Below, in pieces: positions 1 through 5,332 of a stretch of DNA of 7,653 nucleotides (its first letter is position 1; the number at the start of each line of letters is the position of its first letter). The notes beneath the pieces were generated by a model. That model saw only the letters and a list, made by a program, of their open reading frames with translations. It searched no databases and was not told the DNA's origin. This stretch comes from DATCJU01 sp036562635 (GTDB lineage Bacteria > Actinomycetota > Actinomycetes > Mycobacteriales > Pseudonocardiaceae), in the NCBI GenBank assembly GCA_036562635.1, contig DATCJU010000139.1, positions 1 to 7,653 of the forward strand. Direction: 5' to 3'. The position numbers and the translations under genes are program-made.

Positions 1-507
1 GTGGTGCGCTCGTTTGAGTCGGTGGCGGTGCCTTACCTGCTGCGGACGGCCGGCTATGACCGGGCGGCCGGGACGGTCGTGCTGGGTGAGGGCGGGGTGG
101 ATCGGGCTGCGGTGCTTGGTGATCAGGGACGGCACTTCACGTTCGTGATCTGTGAAGGGGTGTTGCGGACGTGGCCGGGGTCGGGGGCGTGCATGCCGGA
201 GCAGCTCGCTCACCTGGTGGAAGTCGCTGGACGGGCGAACGTGCGCCTAGGGGTGGTGCCTGCCGGGACCGTCGTGGGCTCGGAGCGGTGCGGGGTGCCG
301 CTGCATGGGTTCACGATCTATGACGACTCGGCGGTGACGGTGGAGACGTTCACCCGTGAGCTGACACTGACCGCAGAGGCCGACGTTCGGGCGTATGTGG
401 AGGTCTTCGAAGGGTTCGCCCGGTCGGCGGTGTTCGGGGATGAGGCGGTGGCGCTGGTGGAACGGGCCGCTCGGGATCTTGGAAAGATCCTAGGATCTAT
501 TCACTGA
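1..507 (+). CDS. XRE-family regulator, C-terminal DUF5753-like part (5' truncated)
   Basis: The frame is open from the first base and ends at TGA 505-507. The GTG at position 1 is probably internal, because these proteins are usually about 270-290 residues with an N-terminal helix-turn-helix, and only 168 residues are visible. The visible part follows the DUF5753 pattern: FESVAVPYLLRTAGYDRA near the start (family: E-x-x-x-VP-x-LLQT-x-x-YARA), then the FVICEGVLRT strand and helix, MPEQLAHLVE, and ANVRLGVVPAG near residues 80-90. DUF5753/XRE proteins are common in actinomycetes, often next to DUF397 and HATPase genes as in the whiJ/abaA clusters. This one is followed by an HATPase gene, but no DUF397 gene is seen. 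It is a good candidate for the regulator that binds the CTAG motifs. It carries an in-frame CTA codon within CCTAGGGG at 246-253, resembling part of that motif. Confidence 0.85.
   Translation: MVRSFESVAVPYLLRTAGYDRAAGTVVLGEGGVDRAAVLGDQGRHFTFVICEGVLRTWPGSGACMPEQLAHLVEVAGRANVRLGVVPAGTVVGSERCGVPLHGFTIYDDSAVTVETFTRELTLTAEADVRAYVEVFEGFARSAVFGDEAVALVERAARDLGKILGSIH
485..498. repeat. 14-bp perfect palindrome at the 3' end of the DUF5753 gene
   Basis: AGATCCTAGGATCT is a perfect palindrome centred on CTAG. It lies in the last codons of the regulator gene, seven bases before its stop codon. It overlaps the left arm of a second inverted repeat, CTATTCA (497-503) and TGAATAG (514-520), whose right arm overlaps the -35 element of the next promoter. 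The position suggests an operator for the downstream gene, or a weak RNA hairpin at the end of the upstream transcript. No T tract follows, so a classic terminator is unlikely. Confidence 0.5.
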
Positions 508-512
508 ACGTA

Positions 513-542
513 TTGAATAGCCCCCTAGATCTGTCATACGCT
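513..542 (+). promoter_or_regulatory. Putative promoter of the HATPase gene
   Basis: TTGAAT (513-518) and TACGCT (537-542) resemble -35 and -10 boxes (TTGACA and TANNNT) with an 18-bp spacer. The predicted start of transcription near 549 leaves a leader of about 44 nt before the ATG at 593. The CTAG motif CCCCCTAGAT lies within the spacer, so a bound protein would block RNA polymerase. This is seen by eye only. Confidence 0.5.
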
Positions 543-573
543 GCGCTTCTCCAGGGGTGTGTAGCCCCCTAGA
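518..573. repeat. Pair of CTAG-centred direct repeats (TAGCCCCCTAGA) around the HATPase promoter
   Basis: The 12-bp word TAGCCCCCTAGA occurs at 518-529 and again at 562-573 in the same orientation, 44 bp apart. The first copy sits between the -35 and -10 boxes and the second lies in the predicted leader. The same core, CCCCCTAGAC, occurs twice before the SCO3933-family gene at 3032-3096. Likely role: operator sites for an element-encoded repressor. Confidence 0.6.
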
Positions 574-592
574 CGCATGGGTGGTGATGCGT

Positions 593-985
593 ATGACGCG
601 CTGGTGCCGGCTGTTCGACGGCACGCCTGAGGCCGTGGGGTTGGCGCGGAAGTTCGCCCGGCTGGTGCTGGCGGATCACGTGCTGGCCGATGCGGTCGAA
701 CTGGTGGTCAGTGAGTTGGCCACGAACGCCATCGAGCACACCGAAAGCGGGCAGCCGGGCGGGCTGTTCGTGGTGGAGCTGGAGGTCTTCGCCGATCACG
801 TCGAGGTGGCCGTGATCGACATGGGCTCAGACAGTCGTCCCGTGCTGGTGGGGGACGATCCAGCGGATGAGGCGGCGCTCAGCGGGCGCGGGTTGCACAT
901 CGTGCGGGCGCTGTCGAAGGAGTGGGGCTGTGAGCCGGTACGAGTCGGGCTGCGGGTGTGGGCCGACGTCGTGGGTGAGGCGTGA
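593..985 (+). CDS. RsbW-like HATPase (GHKL ATP-binding protein)
   Basis: This 130-residue protein has the single GHKL ATP-binding fold of anti-sigma-factor kinases such as RsbW and SpoIIAB. The N box is E41-L-x-x-N45 within VVSELATNAIEHT, the G1 motif is VIDMGS (D76, G78), and the G2 motif is SGRGLHIV (G98, G100). The reading frame is open back to GTG 557. I chose ATG 593 because GGTGG at 580-584 stands 8 nt upstream, and because the 557 start would put the CTAG repeat inside the gene. ATG 587 is an alternative. Stand-alone proteins of this kind are abundant in actinomycetes and often sit next to XRE/DUF5753 genes; most have no known substrate. The stop codon overlaps the next start (TGATG), suggesting translational coupling. 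No STAS-domain antagonist is present in the window, so kinase activity toward a partner is inferred from the family only. Confidence 0.85.
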   Translation: MTRWCRLFDGTPEAVGLARKFARLVLADHVLADAVELVVSELATNAIEHTESGQPGGLFVVELEVFADHVEVAVIDMGSDSRPVLVGDDPADEAALSGRGLHIVRALSKEWGCEPVRVGLRVWADVVGEA

Positions 986-1230
986 TGGGGCGGCACTCCC
1001 GGGGGCGCAGGCGGGCGCACCGCTGTTCCAGTGAGAAGCCGTGCGAGGTCTGCCGGGCCGCGGATGTGCGGGTGTGGACGGCGGAAGAGTTCGCGCGTAA
1101 TCGGGCCGCGGTGCGGGCGATGGCTCGGCTGGCGCAGCTTCATGCGGGGCTGTTGCGGACGCTGTATCTGGAGGAGCTTCGCCGTGAGGGCCTCGGGGAC
1201 GGGTCCGAGGGGGAAGGCGGCGGTCTGTGA
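985..1230 (+). CDS. Small Cys-containing protein of unknown function (81 aa)
   Basis: The ATG at 985 overlaps the preceding TGA, and a purine-rich GGGTGAGG lies at 973-980, so this gene is probably translated together with the HATPase. The N-terminus is very basic (GRHSRGRRRAHR) and carries C14, C20 and C23 with H4 and H12 nearby. A CxxC pair plus a third Cys and a His could bind zinc. The middle, from about residue 32 to 70, is predicted by eye to be a charged helix (AEEFARNRAAVRAMARL and on), and the tail is acidic and Gly-rich. I do not recognise a family. It occupies the slot where related clusters often carry a DUF397 gene, but it lacks DUF397 features. A role as a partner or regulator of the HATPase would be a guess. 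Confidence 0.6.
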   Translation: MGRHSRGRRRAHRCSSEKPCEVCRAADVRVWTAEEFARNRAAVRAMARLAQLHAGLLRTLYLEELRREGLGDGSEGEGGGL

Positions 1231-1309
1231 GCGGTCCGCCGATTCCTCGGCGTCGGCGGCGGCTGCGGGCGGTGAGTGCGGCGACGGGCATGGAGGTTTC
1301 CCGCTTGAT

Positions 1310-1325
1310 GTCTAGAGTCCTAGAC
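1310..1325. promoter_or_regulatory. CTAGAC inverted repeat, putative operator of the HTH gene
   Basis: GTCTAGAGTCCTAGAC contains two inverted GTCTAG/CTAGAC arms separated by AGTC. The CTAGAC half is the core of the sites before the HATPase and SCO3933-family genes, here arranged head to head. TAGACT at 1321-1326 fits a TANNNT -10 box, but I see no good -35 box at the right distance. The site lies 28 bases before the preferred ATG of the downstream gene. The 122-bp stretch 1231-1352 holds nothing else I can name. Confidence 0.5.
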
Positions 1326-1352
1326 TCGCTGCGGGAAGCGAGAGAAGGTGTC

Positions 1353-2192
1353 ATGCCCGGCGAGGTTGAGCGCATCGCGCAGATAGAAGACCCGTACGAG
1401 CTGCTGCGGGCGGCCACGGAACGTCTGGCCGAGGCTCAGCAGGAGGTCACGGAGCTGGCGCGGTTGCGGCGGCGGGTGATTCAAGAACTGCACGCGCAAG
1501 GGTTGTCGTATGCGCAGATCGCCCAGGCGGCGGGGCTGAGCCGGGGGCGGATTCACCAGATCCGGCACACCGGCCCGGCACCCGAGGGGGCGTTCCTGGG
1601 ATCGGGTGAGGTCACGGTGGTCACGCCGCTGCGGCCCGACCCGGCCAGTGACCGGACGTATGTGGCGCTGGATGACCTGACCACGGGCAAGCGGCTGGAA
1701 GAACTGGCGCGCACCTTTGATCTGTCGGTCGGCTATGACCATGTGCCGCTGTCGGGTGAGTTCGATCTGAACCGGCCCGGGCTGCTGGTGATCTGCGGGC
1801 CTCGGATGTCGGCGGCCATGCGGGAGGTCTACGCCAAAGATCCGGTCTTGGAGTGGGACCGGGACGAAGCCGGGTGGCTGCTGCGCGACAGGCGGACCGG
1901 GCGGGAGTTCCGCAGCGGGCAGGAAGAGGACCCGCCTCGGCCTTATGACGTGGGCTATCTGGGGCGGCTGCCCCGGCCGGACGGCAACGGGTCGCTGTTG
2001 GCCATCGCGGGCATCCATCCGGAAGGGTCGCTTGGGGTGGTGCACCTGCTGACCACCGACATCGGCTCCCTGTGGGGGCAGGTCGGCACCGAGTGCTTCT
2101 CGGTGGTGGTGGGGACCGAGTACGACCCGGCCACCCATGAACCGGTCCGGACCGAGCTGCTGACGCCCATCTACCGGCACGACGAAGCCTGA
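1353..2192 (+). CDS. Sigma-region-4-like HTH protein with an unrecognised C-terminal domain
   Basis: This 279-residue protein has a helical N-terminus (about 1-45) and a helix-turn-helix at about 51-72, where LSYAQIAQAAGLSRGRIHQI resembles sigma-70 region 4 or similar HTH proteins. Sigma region 2 is absent, so it is not a complete sigma factor. From about residue 110 to the end lies a folded-looking domain with alternating hydrophobic strands, including LLVICGPRMS, a GWLLRDRRTG turn, DVGYLGRLPRPDG and IAGIHPEGSLGVVHLL; I cannot name it. The frame is open to GTG 1227, which overlaps the previous stop (GTGA). I prefer ATG 1353 because GAGAGAAGG stands just before it, and because 1308-1352 contains rare codons (AGA twice, CTA) and the operator-like repeat. 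A coupled start at 1227, adding 42 residues, remains possible. Only 9 bases separate its stop from the PP2C start, so the two genes form an operon. Likely role: ligand-responsive transcription regulator. Confidence 0.8.
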   Translation: MPGEVERIAQIEDPYELLRAATERLAEAQQEVTELARLRRRVIQELHAQGLSYAQIAQAAGLSRGRIHQIRHTGPAPEGAFLGSGEVTVVTPLRPDPASDRTYVALDDLTTGKRLEELARTFDLSVGYDHVPLSGEFDLNRPGLLVICGPRMSAAMREVYAKDPVLEWDRDEAGWLLRDRRTGREFRSGQEEDPPRPYDVGYLGRLPRPDGNGSLLAIAGIHPEGSLGVVHLLTTDIGSLWGQVGTECFSVVVGTEYDPATHEPVRTELLTPIYRHDEA

Positions 2193-2201
2193 GGAGACGG
2201 G

Positions 2202-3026
2202 ATGCGGGTGCTGATCGCCAGCGAACCGGCCACCCCCGGACGGGACAACGAAGACTTCGCGGCGGCGGCACCCGGCCTCGCCGTCCTCCTGGACGGGGCC
2301 GGCATCCCGGCCGGGCTGGAATCGGGGTGCTCGCACTCGGTGGCCTGGTACGCCCGGACCCTCGGCGGGCTGCTCCTGGCCGAAGCCCTCGACCCTCGCA
2401 CCAGTCTTGCCGACGCCTTGGCCGCGAGCATTGAGCGGGTCAACGCGCTGCACTCCCACACGTGCGATCTCCAGCATCCGGGTTCGCCCTCGGCCACCGT
2501 GGTGGCCGTGCGGGTGGCCGGTGACCGGCTCGAACACTTGGTGCTGGCGGATTCGGTCCTCGTCCTGGATCGGACGGACGCCGACCCGCTGGTGATCAGT
2601 GACGACCGGTTGGCCGGAGTCCTCGCCCGGCTCGACGGCCCGGATGAGCGGCCGCCGCTGGGGAGCGCCGAGCATGCGGCCTTCCAGCTCGCCCGGGTGC
2701 GCAAGCTCAACGACCACCGCAACCGGCCCGGCGGGTTCTGGGTGGCCAGCACCCGTCCCGAAGCGGCCGAACAAGCGCTGACCGGCTCCACGCCACTGGA
2801 CCGGGTGCGGGCCGTGGCACTGCTCAGCGACGGGGCAAGCCGGCCGGCCGACCGGTTCGGCCTGCTGACCTGGCCCGACCTGCTGGCTCTCCTCGACAAG
2901 AACGGTCCGGCCGAACTCCTCACCCAAACCCGAGACGCCGAGCACAGCGACCCGGACGGCACACGCTGGCCGCGCGGCAAAGCCAGCGATGACGCCACCG
3001 CCGTCTACTGGGCGCTCCACGACTGA
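2202..3026 (+). CDS. PP2C-like serine/threonine phosphatase
   Basis: This 274-residue protein shows the spaced acidic motifs of metal-dependent PP2C phosphatases: GRDNEDF near residues 13-19, the metal-binding D31-G32 in LLDGAG, a SATVVAV strand in the middle, VLADS (compare GDSR), D210-G211 in LLSDGAS, and a closing DDATAVYW (D263, D264). The full metal-ligand set therefore seems to be kept. No membrane segment or sensor domain is seen, so it is probably cytoplasmic. The start is supported by GAGGAG immediately after the upstream stop. Its partner is likely encoded nearby: PP2C enzymes reverse Ser/Thr phosphorylation, and the HATPase at 593-985 has the fold of a serine kinase. That link is inference. 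Confidence 0.8.
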   Translation: MRVLIASEPATPGRDNEDFAAAAPGLAVLLDGAGIPAGLESGCSHSVAWYARTLGGLLLAEALDPRTSLADALAASIERVNALHSHTCDLQHPGSPSATVVAVRVAGDRLEHLVLADSVLVLDRTDADPLVISDDRLAGVLARLDGPDERPPLGSAEHAAFQLARVRKLNDHRNRPGGFWVASTRPEAAEQALTGSTPLDRVRAVALLSDGASRPADRFGLLTWPDLLALLDKNGPAELLTQTRDAEHSDPDGTRWPRGKASDDATAVYWALHD

Positions 3027-3031
3027 GATTC

Positions 3032-3051
3032 TGCATACCCCCCTAGACAGT
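3032..3051. repeat. 20-bp direct repeat, copy 1 (operator-like)
   Basis: TGCATACCCCCCTAGACAGT starts six bases after the PP2C stop and is identical in all 20 bases to the copy at 3077-3096. Its TAGACA also serves as the likely -35 box of the downstream promoter, so a protein bound here would exclude RNA polymerase. Confidence 0.8.
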
Positions 3052-3073
3052 AGGCGGCTCCATCGCTTACCTT
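3044..3073 (+). promoter_or_regulatory. Putative promoter for the SCO3933-family/traSA transcript
   Basis: TAGACA (3044-3049) and TACCTT (3068-3073) fit -35 and -10 boxes with an 18-bp spacer. The -35 box lies inside repeat copy 1. The predicted transcription start near 3080 lies inside repeat copy 2. Repressor sites on both the -35 box and the start point are a classic layout for tight repression of transfer genes. Confidence 0.55.
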
Positions 3074-3076
3074 CAT

Positions 3077-3096
3077 TGCATACCCCCCTAGACAGT
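3077..3096. repeat. 20-bp direct repeat, copy 2 (operator-like)
   Basis: This is a perfect copy of the repeat at 3032-3051, 45 bp downstream and in the same orientation. It covers the predicted transcription start. Its last 11 bases, CCCCTAGACAG (3085-3095), are complementary to 3118-3128. Confidence 0.8.
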
Positions 3097-3117
3097 CTCA
3101 TCGTTGAACCGAAGGCG

Positions 3118-3128
3118 CTGTCTAGGGG
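3118..3128. repeat. Inverted partial copy CTGTCTAGGGG of the operator repeat
   Basis: This 11-bp sequence is the exact reverse complement of CCCCTAGACAG within both 20-bp repeats. It may be a third operator site. In the transcript it could also pair with 3085-3095 to form an 11-bp stem with a 22-nt loop, ending 11 nt before the GGAGG ribosome-binding site (3140-3144). Confidence 0.65.
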
Positions 3129-3148
3129 ACTCGACAAGTGGAGGTCTC

Positions 3149-3538
3149 ATGCGCAGCATTCCTGTGGACACATCGGCGTTGACGTTCGTGTGCGTGGCGG
3201 CGCCGCGTCCCAAGCTGGTGGATCAGAACACCGGTGAGGTGAAGGTGGACCGCCACGGCCGCACCGTCTACACGGTCAAGCTCACCGCGGCCGACGAGAA
3301 CGGGAACGTGGATTTGATCACCGTGGCGGTGGGCGGTGACCCGCAGATCTCGGTGGGGCAGGTGGTCACCGTCTCCGGCCTGGTGGCCTTCCCCTGGGAG
3401 CAGCACACCGGTGGGCGGACCCGCTGGGGCATCGCCTACCGCGCCGACCACATCACCCCCGCCCACCCGGCCGCACCGGCCGTTCCCTCCTCGCCGGTGG
3501 GTGTGCCGGGGGTGTCGGTTCCGGCGGAGATGGCCTAA
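3149..3538 (+). CDS. SCO3933-family regulatory protein
   Basis: This 129-residue protein starts with MRSIPVDTSALTFVC and continues through APRPKLVDQNTGEVKVDRHG, YTVKLTAADENGNVDLI, VGQVVTVSGLVAFPWE and the IAYRADHITP segment. I recognise this as the SCO3933 family, small beta-rich proteins found just upstream of FtsK/TraSA genes in Streptomyces mobile elements and annotated as regulatory; the mechanism is unknown to me. The beta-strand pattern resembles a small OB-like or SSB-like fold, but that is only an impression. The last 25 residues are Pro/Ala/Val-rich and probably flexible. ATG 3149 is chosen over the longer frame from 3104 because GGAGG at 3140-3144 precedes it and the upstream part overlaps the operator region. 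The traSA-like gene starts 13 bases after the stop, so the two are cotranscribed. Confidence 0.85.
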   Translation: MRSIPVDTSALTFVCVAAPRPKLVDQNTGEVKVDRHGRTVYTVKLTAADENGNVDLITVAVGGDPQISVGQVVTVSGLVAFPWEQHTGGRTRWGIAYRADHITPAHPAAPAVPSSPVGVPGVSVPAEMA

Positions 3539-3551
3539 GGCGGGGGCTGCG

Positions 3552-4895
3552 ATGAACAACCTCGCCCTGCTGATCCCGGCTCTGGCCGCTCTCGTGGCGG
3601 TCGGGTCGTGGGTGTGGCGGCACTGGCATCCGGCCTCGTTCTGGTACGGGGCCGGCTACCCCTTCCGCCTCGCCCTGGTGTACCTGACCTGGGCACATGT
3701 GGCCGCAGGGTGTGGCCTGTCCCGCACACGCCGCCGCTGGCGGTGGACTCTCGATGCGGTTCCGGTCGCCGGTTCGGCGGCCCGATCCGTCACGGTGGCC
3801 ACCTGTAAGCGGCGGTGGCGGCGTGTGGACGTCGAACGCGCCCCGCGGCTGGGCTGGTTGCGCCCCACCCGGTTGGGGTGGCGGGTGCGCGTCCGGTTGC
3901 ACGACGGCCAGGTCCCCGCCGACTACGAACGCGCCGCGGAAGGCATCGCGCACGCCTGGCGGGTCCACTCGGTCCGCGTGGCCGACGTCCGCCCCGGTCA
4001 GATCACCTTGTGGGCGACCATGCGTGACCCGCTGACCGAGGTGCGGGTGAACCCGGACACCGGGCGGCTGCTGACCGTGCGGCCGGGCAAGCTGGACAAC
4101 GGATCCGATTGGATCATCGACTTCCGCACCGTGCCGCACTGGCTGAACGCCGGTGCTACGCAGTCGGGCAAGTCCAACCTAGCGAACGCGATCATCAAGG
4201 GCCTGGCACCTCAGCCGGTCGCCCTGGTCGGCTTCGACCTCAAAGGCGGCGTGGAGTTCACCCCGTATGCCCCGCGCCTCTCCGCACTGGCCACTACCCG
4301 GCCTGAGTGTCTGGCCCTGCTCGGCGACCTGGTCGGCGAGGTGGAAGCCCGCATGGCGTTGTGCCGGGTGCACGGGGTGCGCAACGTCTGGCACCTGCCC
4401 GACCACCTGCGGCCGGTGCCGGTGGTTGTCTTGGTGGATGAGGTGGCCGAGCTGTTCCTCATGGCCGACCGGGCCGAGAAAGACCAGGTGGCCAAGACCG
4501 GCACAGCCCTGCTGCGCCTGGCCCAGCTCGGGCGGGCCTTCGCCGTCCACCTGGTGATCTGTGGTCAGCGCATCGGCTCCGACCTCGGCCCGGGAGTCAC
4601 CGCGCTGCGCTCCCAGCTCTCCGGGCGCATCTGTCACCGGGTCAACGACCCGGAAACCGCCACCATGACCCTCGGCGACCTCGACCCCGCCGCCCTGGAC
4701 GCCGCCCGGACCATCCCCGCCCAGATGCCGGGGGTGTGCATCGTCGCCGGCCAGGACGGCACCTGGCATCGCGCCCGATCGGTGTACGTGCCCGAGCACG
4801 AGGCCGAACACGCCGCCCACACCTACGCCCACCTCACCCCATCGTGGGCCGACCTGACCAGCAGCCTCCCAGCCGTCCGCCCGGCCGTCGCATAA
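3552..4895 (+). CDS. traSA: TraSA/TraB-type FtsK/SpoIIIE DNA translocase
   Basis: This 447-residue protein has two N-terminal hydrophobic segments (about residues 4-22 and 38-56), then a basic stretch and an FtsK/SpoIIIE ATPase domain. The Walker A motif is GATQSGKS (201-208). The Walker B motif is VVVLVDE with D296 and E297. GFDLKGGVEF and QLGRAFAVHLVICGQRI are typical of the family, and the SQLSGRICHRVND segment also fits. Such proteins are the single essential transfer protein of Streptomyces conjugative elements: they sit at the hyphal tip membrane as hexamers and pump double-stranded DNA into the recipient. The frame is open far upstream, but ATG 3552 is preferred because it leads directly into a membrane segment, follows a purine-rich AGGCGGGGG, and avoids the overlap with the SCO3933 gene. 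The C-terminus (after about residue 400) could hold the DNA-recognition helix known in TraB proteins; I cannot confirm it by eye. Confidence 0.93.
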   Translation: MNNLALLIPALAALVAVGSWVWRHWHPASFWYGAGYPFRLALVYLTWAHVAAGCGLSRTRRRWRWTLDAVPVAGSAARSVTVATCKRRWRRVDVERAPRLGWLRPTRLGWRVRVRLHDGQVPADYERAAEGIAHAWRVHSVRVADVRPGQITLWATMRDPLTEVRVNPDTGRLLTVRPGKLDNGSDWIIDFRTVPHWLNAGATQSGKSNLANAIIKGLAPQPVALVGFDLKGGVEFTPYAPRLSALATTRPECLALLGDLVGEVEARMALCRVHGVRNVWHLPDHLRPVPVVVLVDEVAELFLMADRAEKDQVAKTGTALLRLAQLGRAFAVHLVICGQRIGSDLGPGVTALRSQLSGRICHRVNDPETATMTLGDLDPAALDAARTIPAQMPGVCIVAGQDGTWHRARSVYVPEHEAEHAAHTYAHLTPSWADLTSSLPAVRPAVA

Positions 4896-4941
4896 CCCCG
4901 GCCGCCTCCCCCTTCCTCCTCGCTCTTTTCTCCCCGCGGGT

Positions 4942-4965
4942 TGGCGTGAGCCCTCCCTCACGCCA
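4942..4965. terminator. Hairpin after traSA (possible terminator or attenuator)
   Basis: TGGCGTGAG (4942-4950) and CTCACGCCA (4957-4965) form a perfect 9-bp stem with a 6-nt loop, in the 116-bp gap between traSA and the next gene. No T tract follows, as is common for GC-rich actinomycete terminators. It may reduce transcription into the spread genes or protect the 3' end of the upstream mRNA. A CTAG at 4971-4974 lies just after it, without the flanks of the operator motif. Confidence 0.5.
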
Positions 4966-5011
4966 GGTCCCTAGCCCACCCATGCCCGAAACCAACGTGT
5001 GGAGCCTGCCC

Positions 5012-5332
5012 ATGTCTCCAACCGGTGAAGTGACCACCCTGCACCCCGGACATCCGGCCCGTCCGGCCGCTCGTCCCCGTCCCGCCCCCGTCTCTTCTCC
5101 CTCGTCCCGTCCGTCCTCGTCCTGCTCGTCCCGGCGGTCCGTCCTCGTCCTGGTGGGGCCGGTGGTGGAGTGGGACGGCATCCGCGGCCTGCACCTGGCC
5201 TCGTGCCGCCGGTGCGCCGAGACCTTCACCACCACCTCGGCCACACAGGCCTACGGCTGGGCCGACGCCCACGAGTGCGATCGGGAGCTGGCCGCGCTGC
5301 TGGCCAAGGTGTGCGGGGAGAGGGCGGCGTGA
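5012..5332 (+). CDS. Small zinc-finger-like protein in the spread-gene region (106 aa)
   Basis: I chose ATG 5012 because GGAG at 5001-5004 stands 7 nt before it; ATG 4982, adding 10 residues, has a weaker site. The first half is low-complexity Pro/Arg/Ser (residues about 12-48), encoded by CGTCC-rich DNA. Then VLVLVGPVVEWDGIRGLHLA leads into a putative zinc-binding set C65-x2-C68-x18-H87-x-C89 (SCRRCAETF to AHECDREL). Small proteins with such a C-C-H-C pattern are seen between tra and spd genes in actinomycete elements; no function is established to my knowledge. The stop overlaps the next start by one base, so translation is probably coupled with the DUF2637 gene. Confidence 0.7.
   Translation: MSPTGEVTTLHPGHPARPAARPRPAPVSSPSSRPSSSCSSRRSVLVLVGPVVEWDGIRGLHLASCRRCAETFTTTSATQAYGWADAHECDRELAALLAKVCGERAA
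5064..5152. repeat. CGTCC/TCGTCC-rich low-complexity DNA
   Basis: TCGTCC occurs at 5071, 5102, 5117, 5126 and 5145, and the 15-mer TCCGTCCTCGTCCTG occurs twice, at 5110-5124 and 5138-5152. The 28-bp offset is not a multiple of three, so the two copies are read in different frames and the repeat is not explained by repeated protein sequence. Similar CGTCC-rich DNA returns at about 5735-5910 in the next gene. Confidence 0.6.

Noticed and set aside
551..570. AGGGG/CCCCT small inverted repeat in the HATPase leader
   Set aside because: The stem is only five base pairs with an 8-nt loop and is largely a by-product of the CCCCCTAGA motif.
1304..1325. CTTGAT next to the GTCTAG/CTAGAC inverted repeat, resembling a pC194-type rolling-circle nick site
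   Set aside because: A six-base match is weak, the site is far from repSA, and the repeat is better explained by the CTAG motif shared with other gene starts. It is not called as an origin.
1227..1352. Extended N-terminus of the HTH protein from GTG 1227
   Set aside because: Although GTGA overlaps the previous stop, the stretch contains rare AGA and CTA codons and the operator-like repeat, and ATG 1353 has a good ribosome-binding site. It is kept as an alternative start, not as the main call.
1320..3137. 605-codon open frame on the minus strand
   Set aside because: It lies opposite two well-supported + strand genes (HTH protein and PP2C) with recognisable motifs. Its translation is Arg/Gly/Pro/Gln/His-rich without any domain. 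Long antisense frames are expected in such GC-rich DNA.
2948..4655. GACCCGGA words (the pSVH1 TraB recognition sequence) near 2949 and 4648
   Set aside because: Only two isolated copies, both inside genes and not clustered as in known clt loci, so chance is sufficient.
4179..4961. 260-codon minus-strand frame opposite traSA
   Set aside because: It is a shadow of the FtsK/SpoIIIE domain on the + strand, with low-complexity Gly/His/Asp-rich translation and no motifs.
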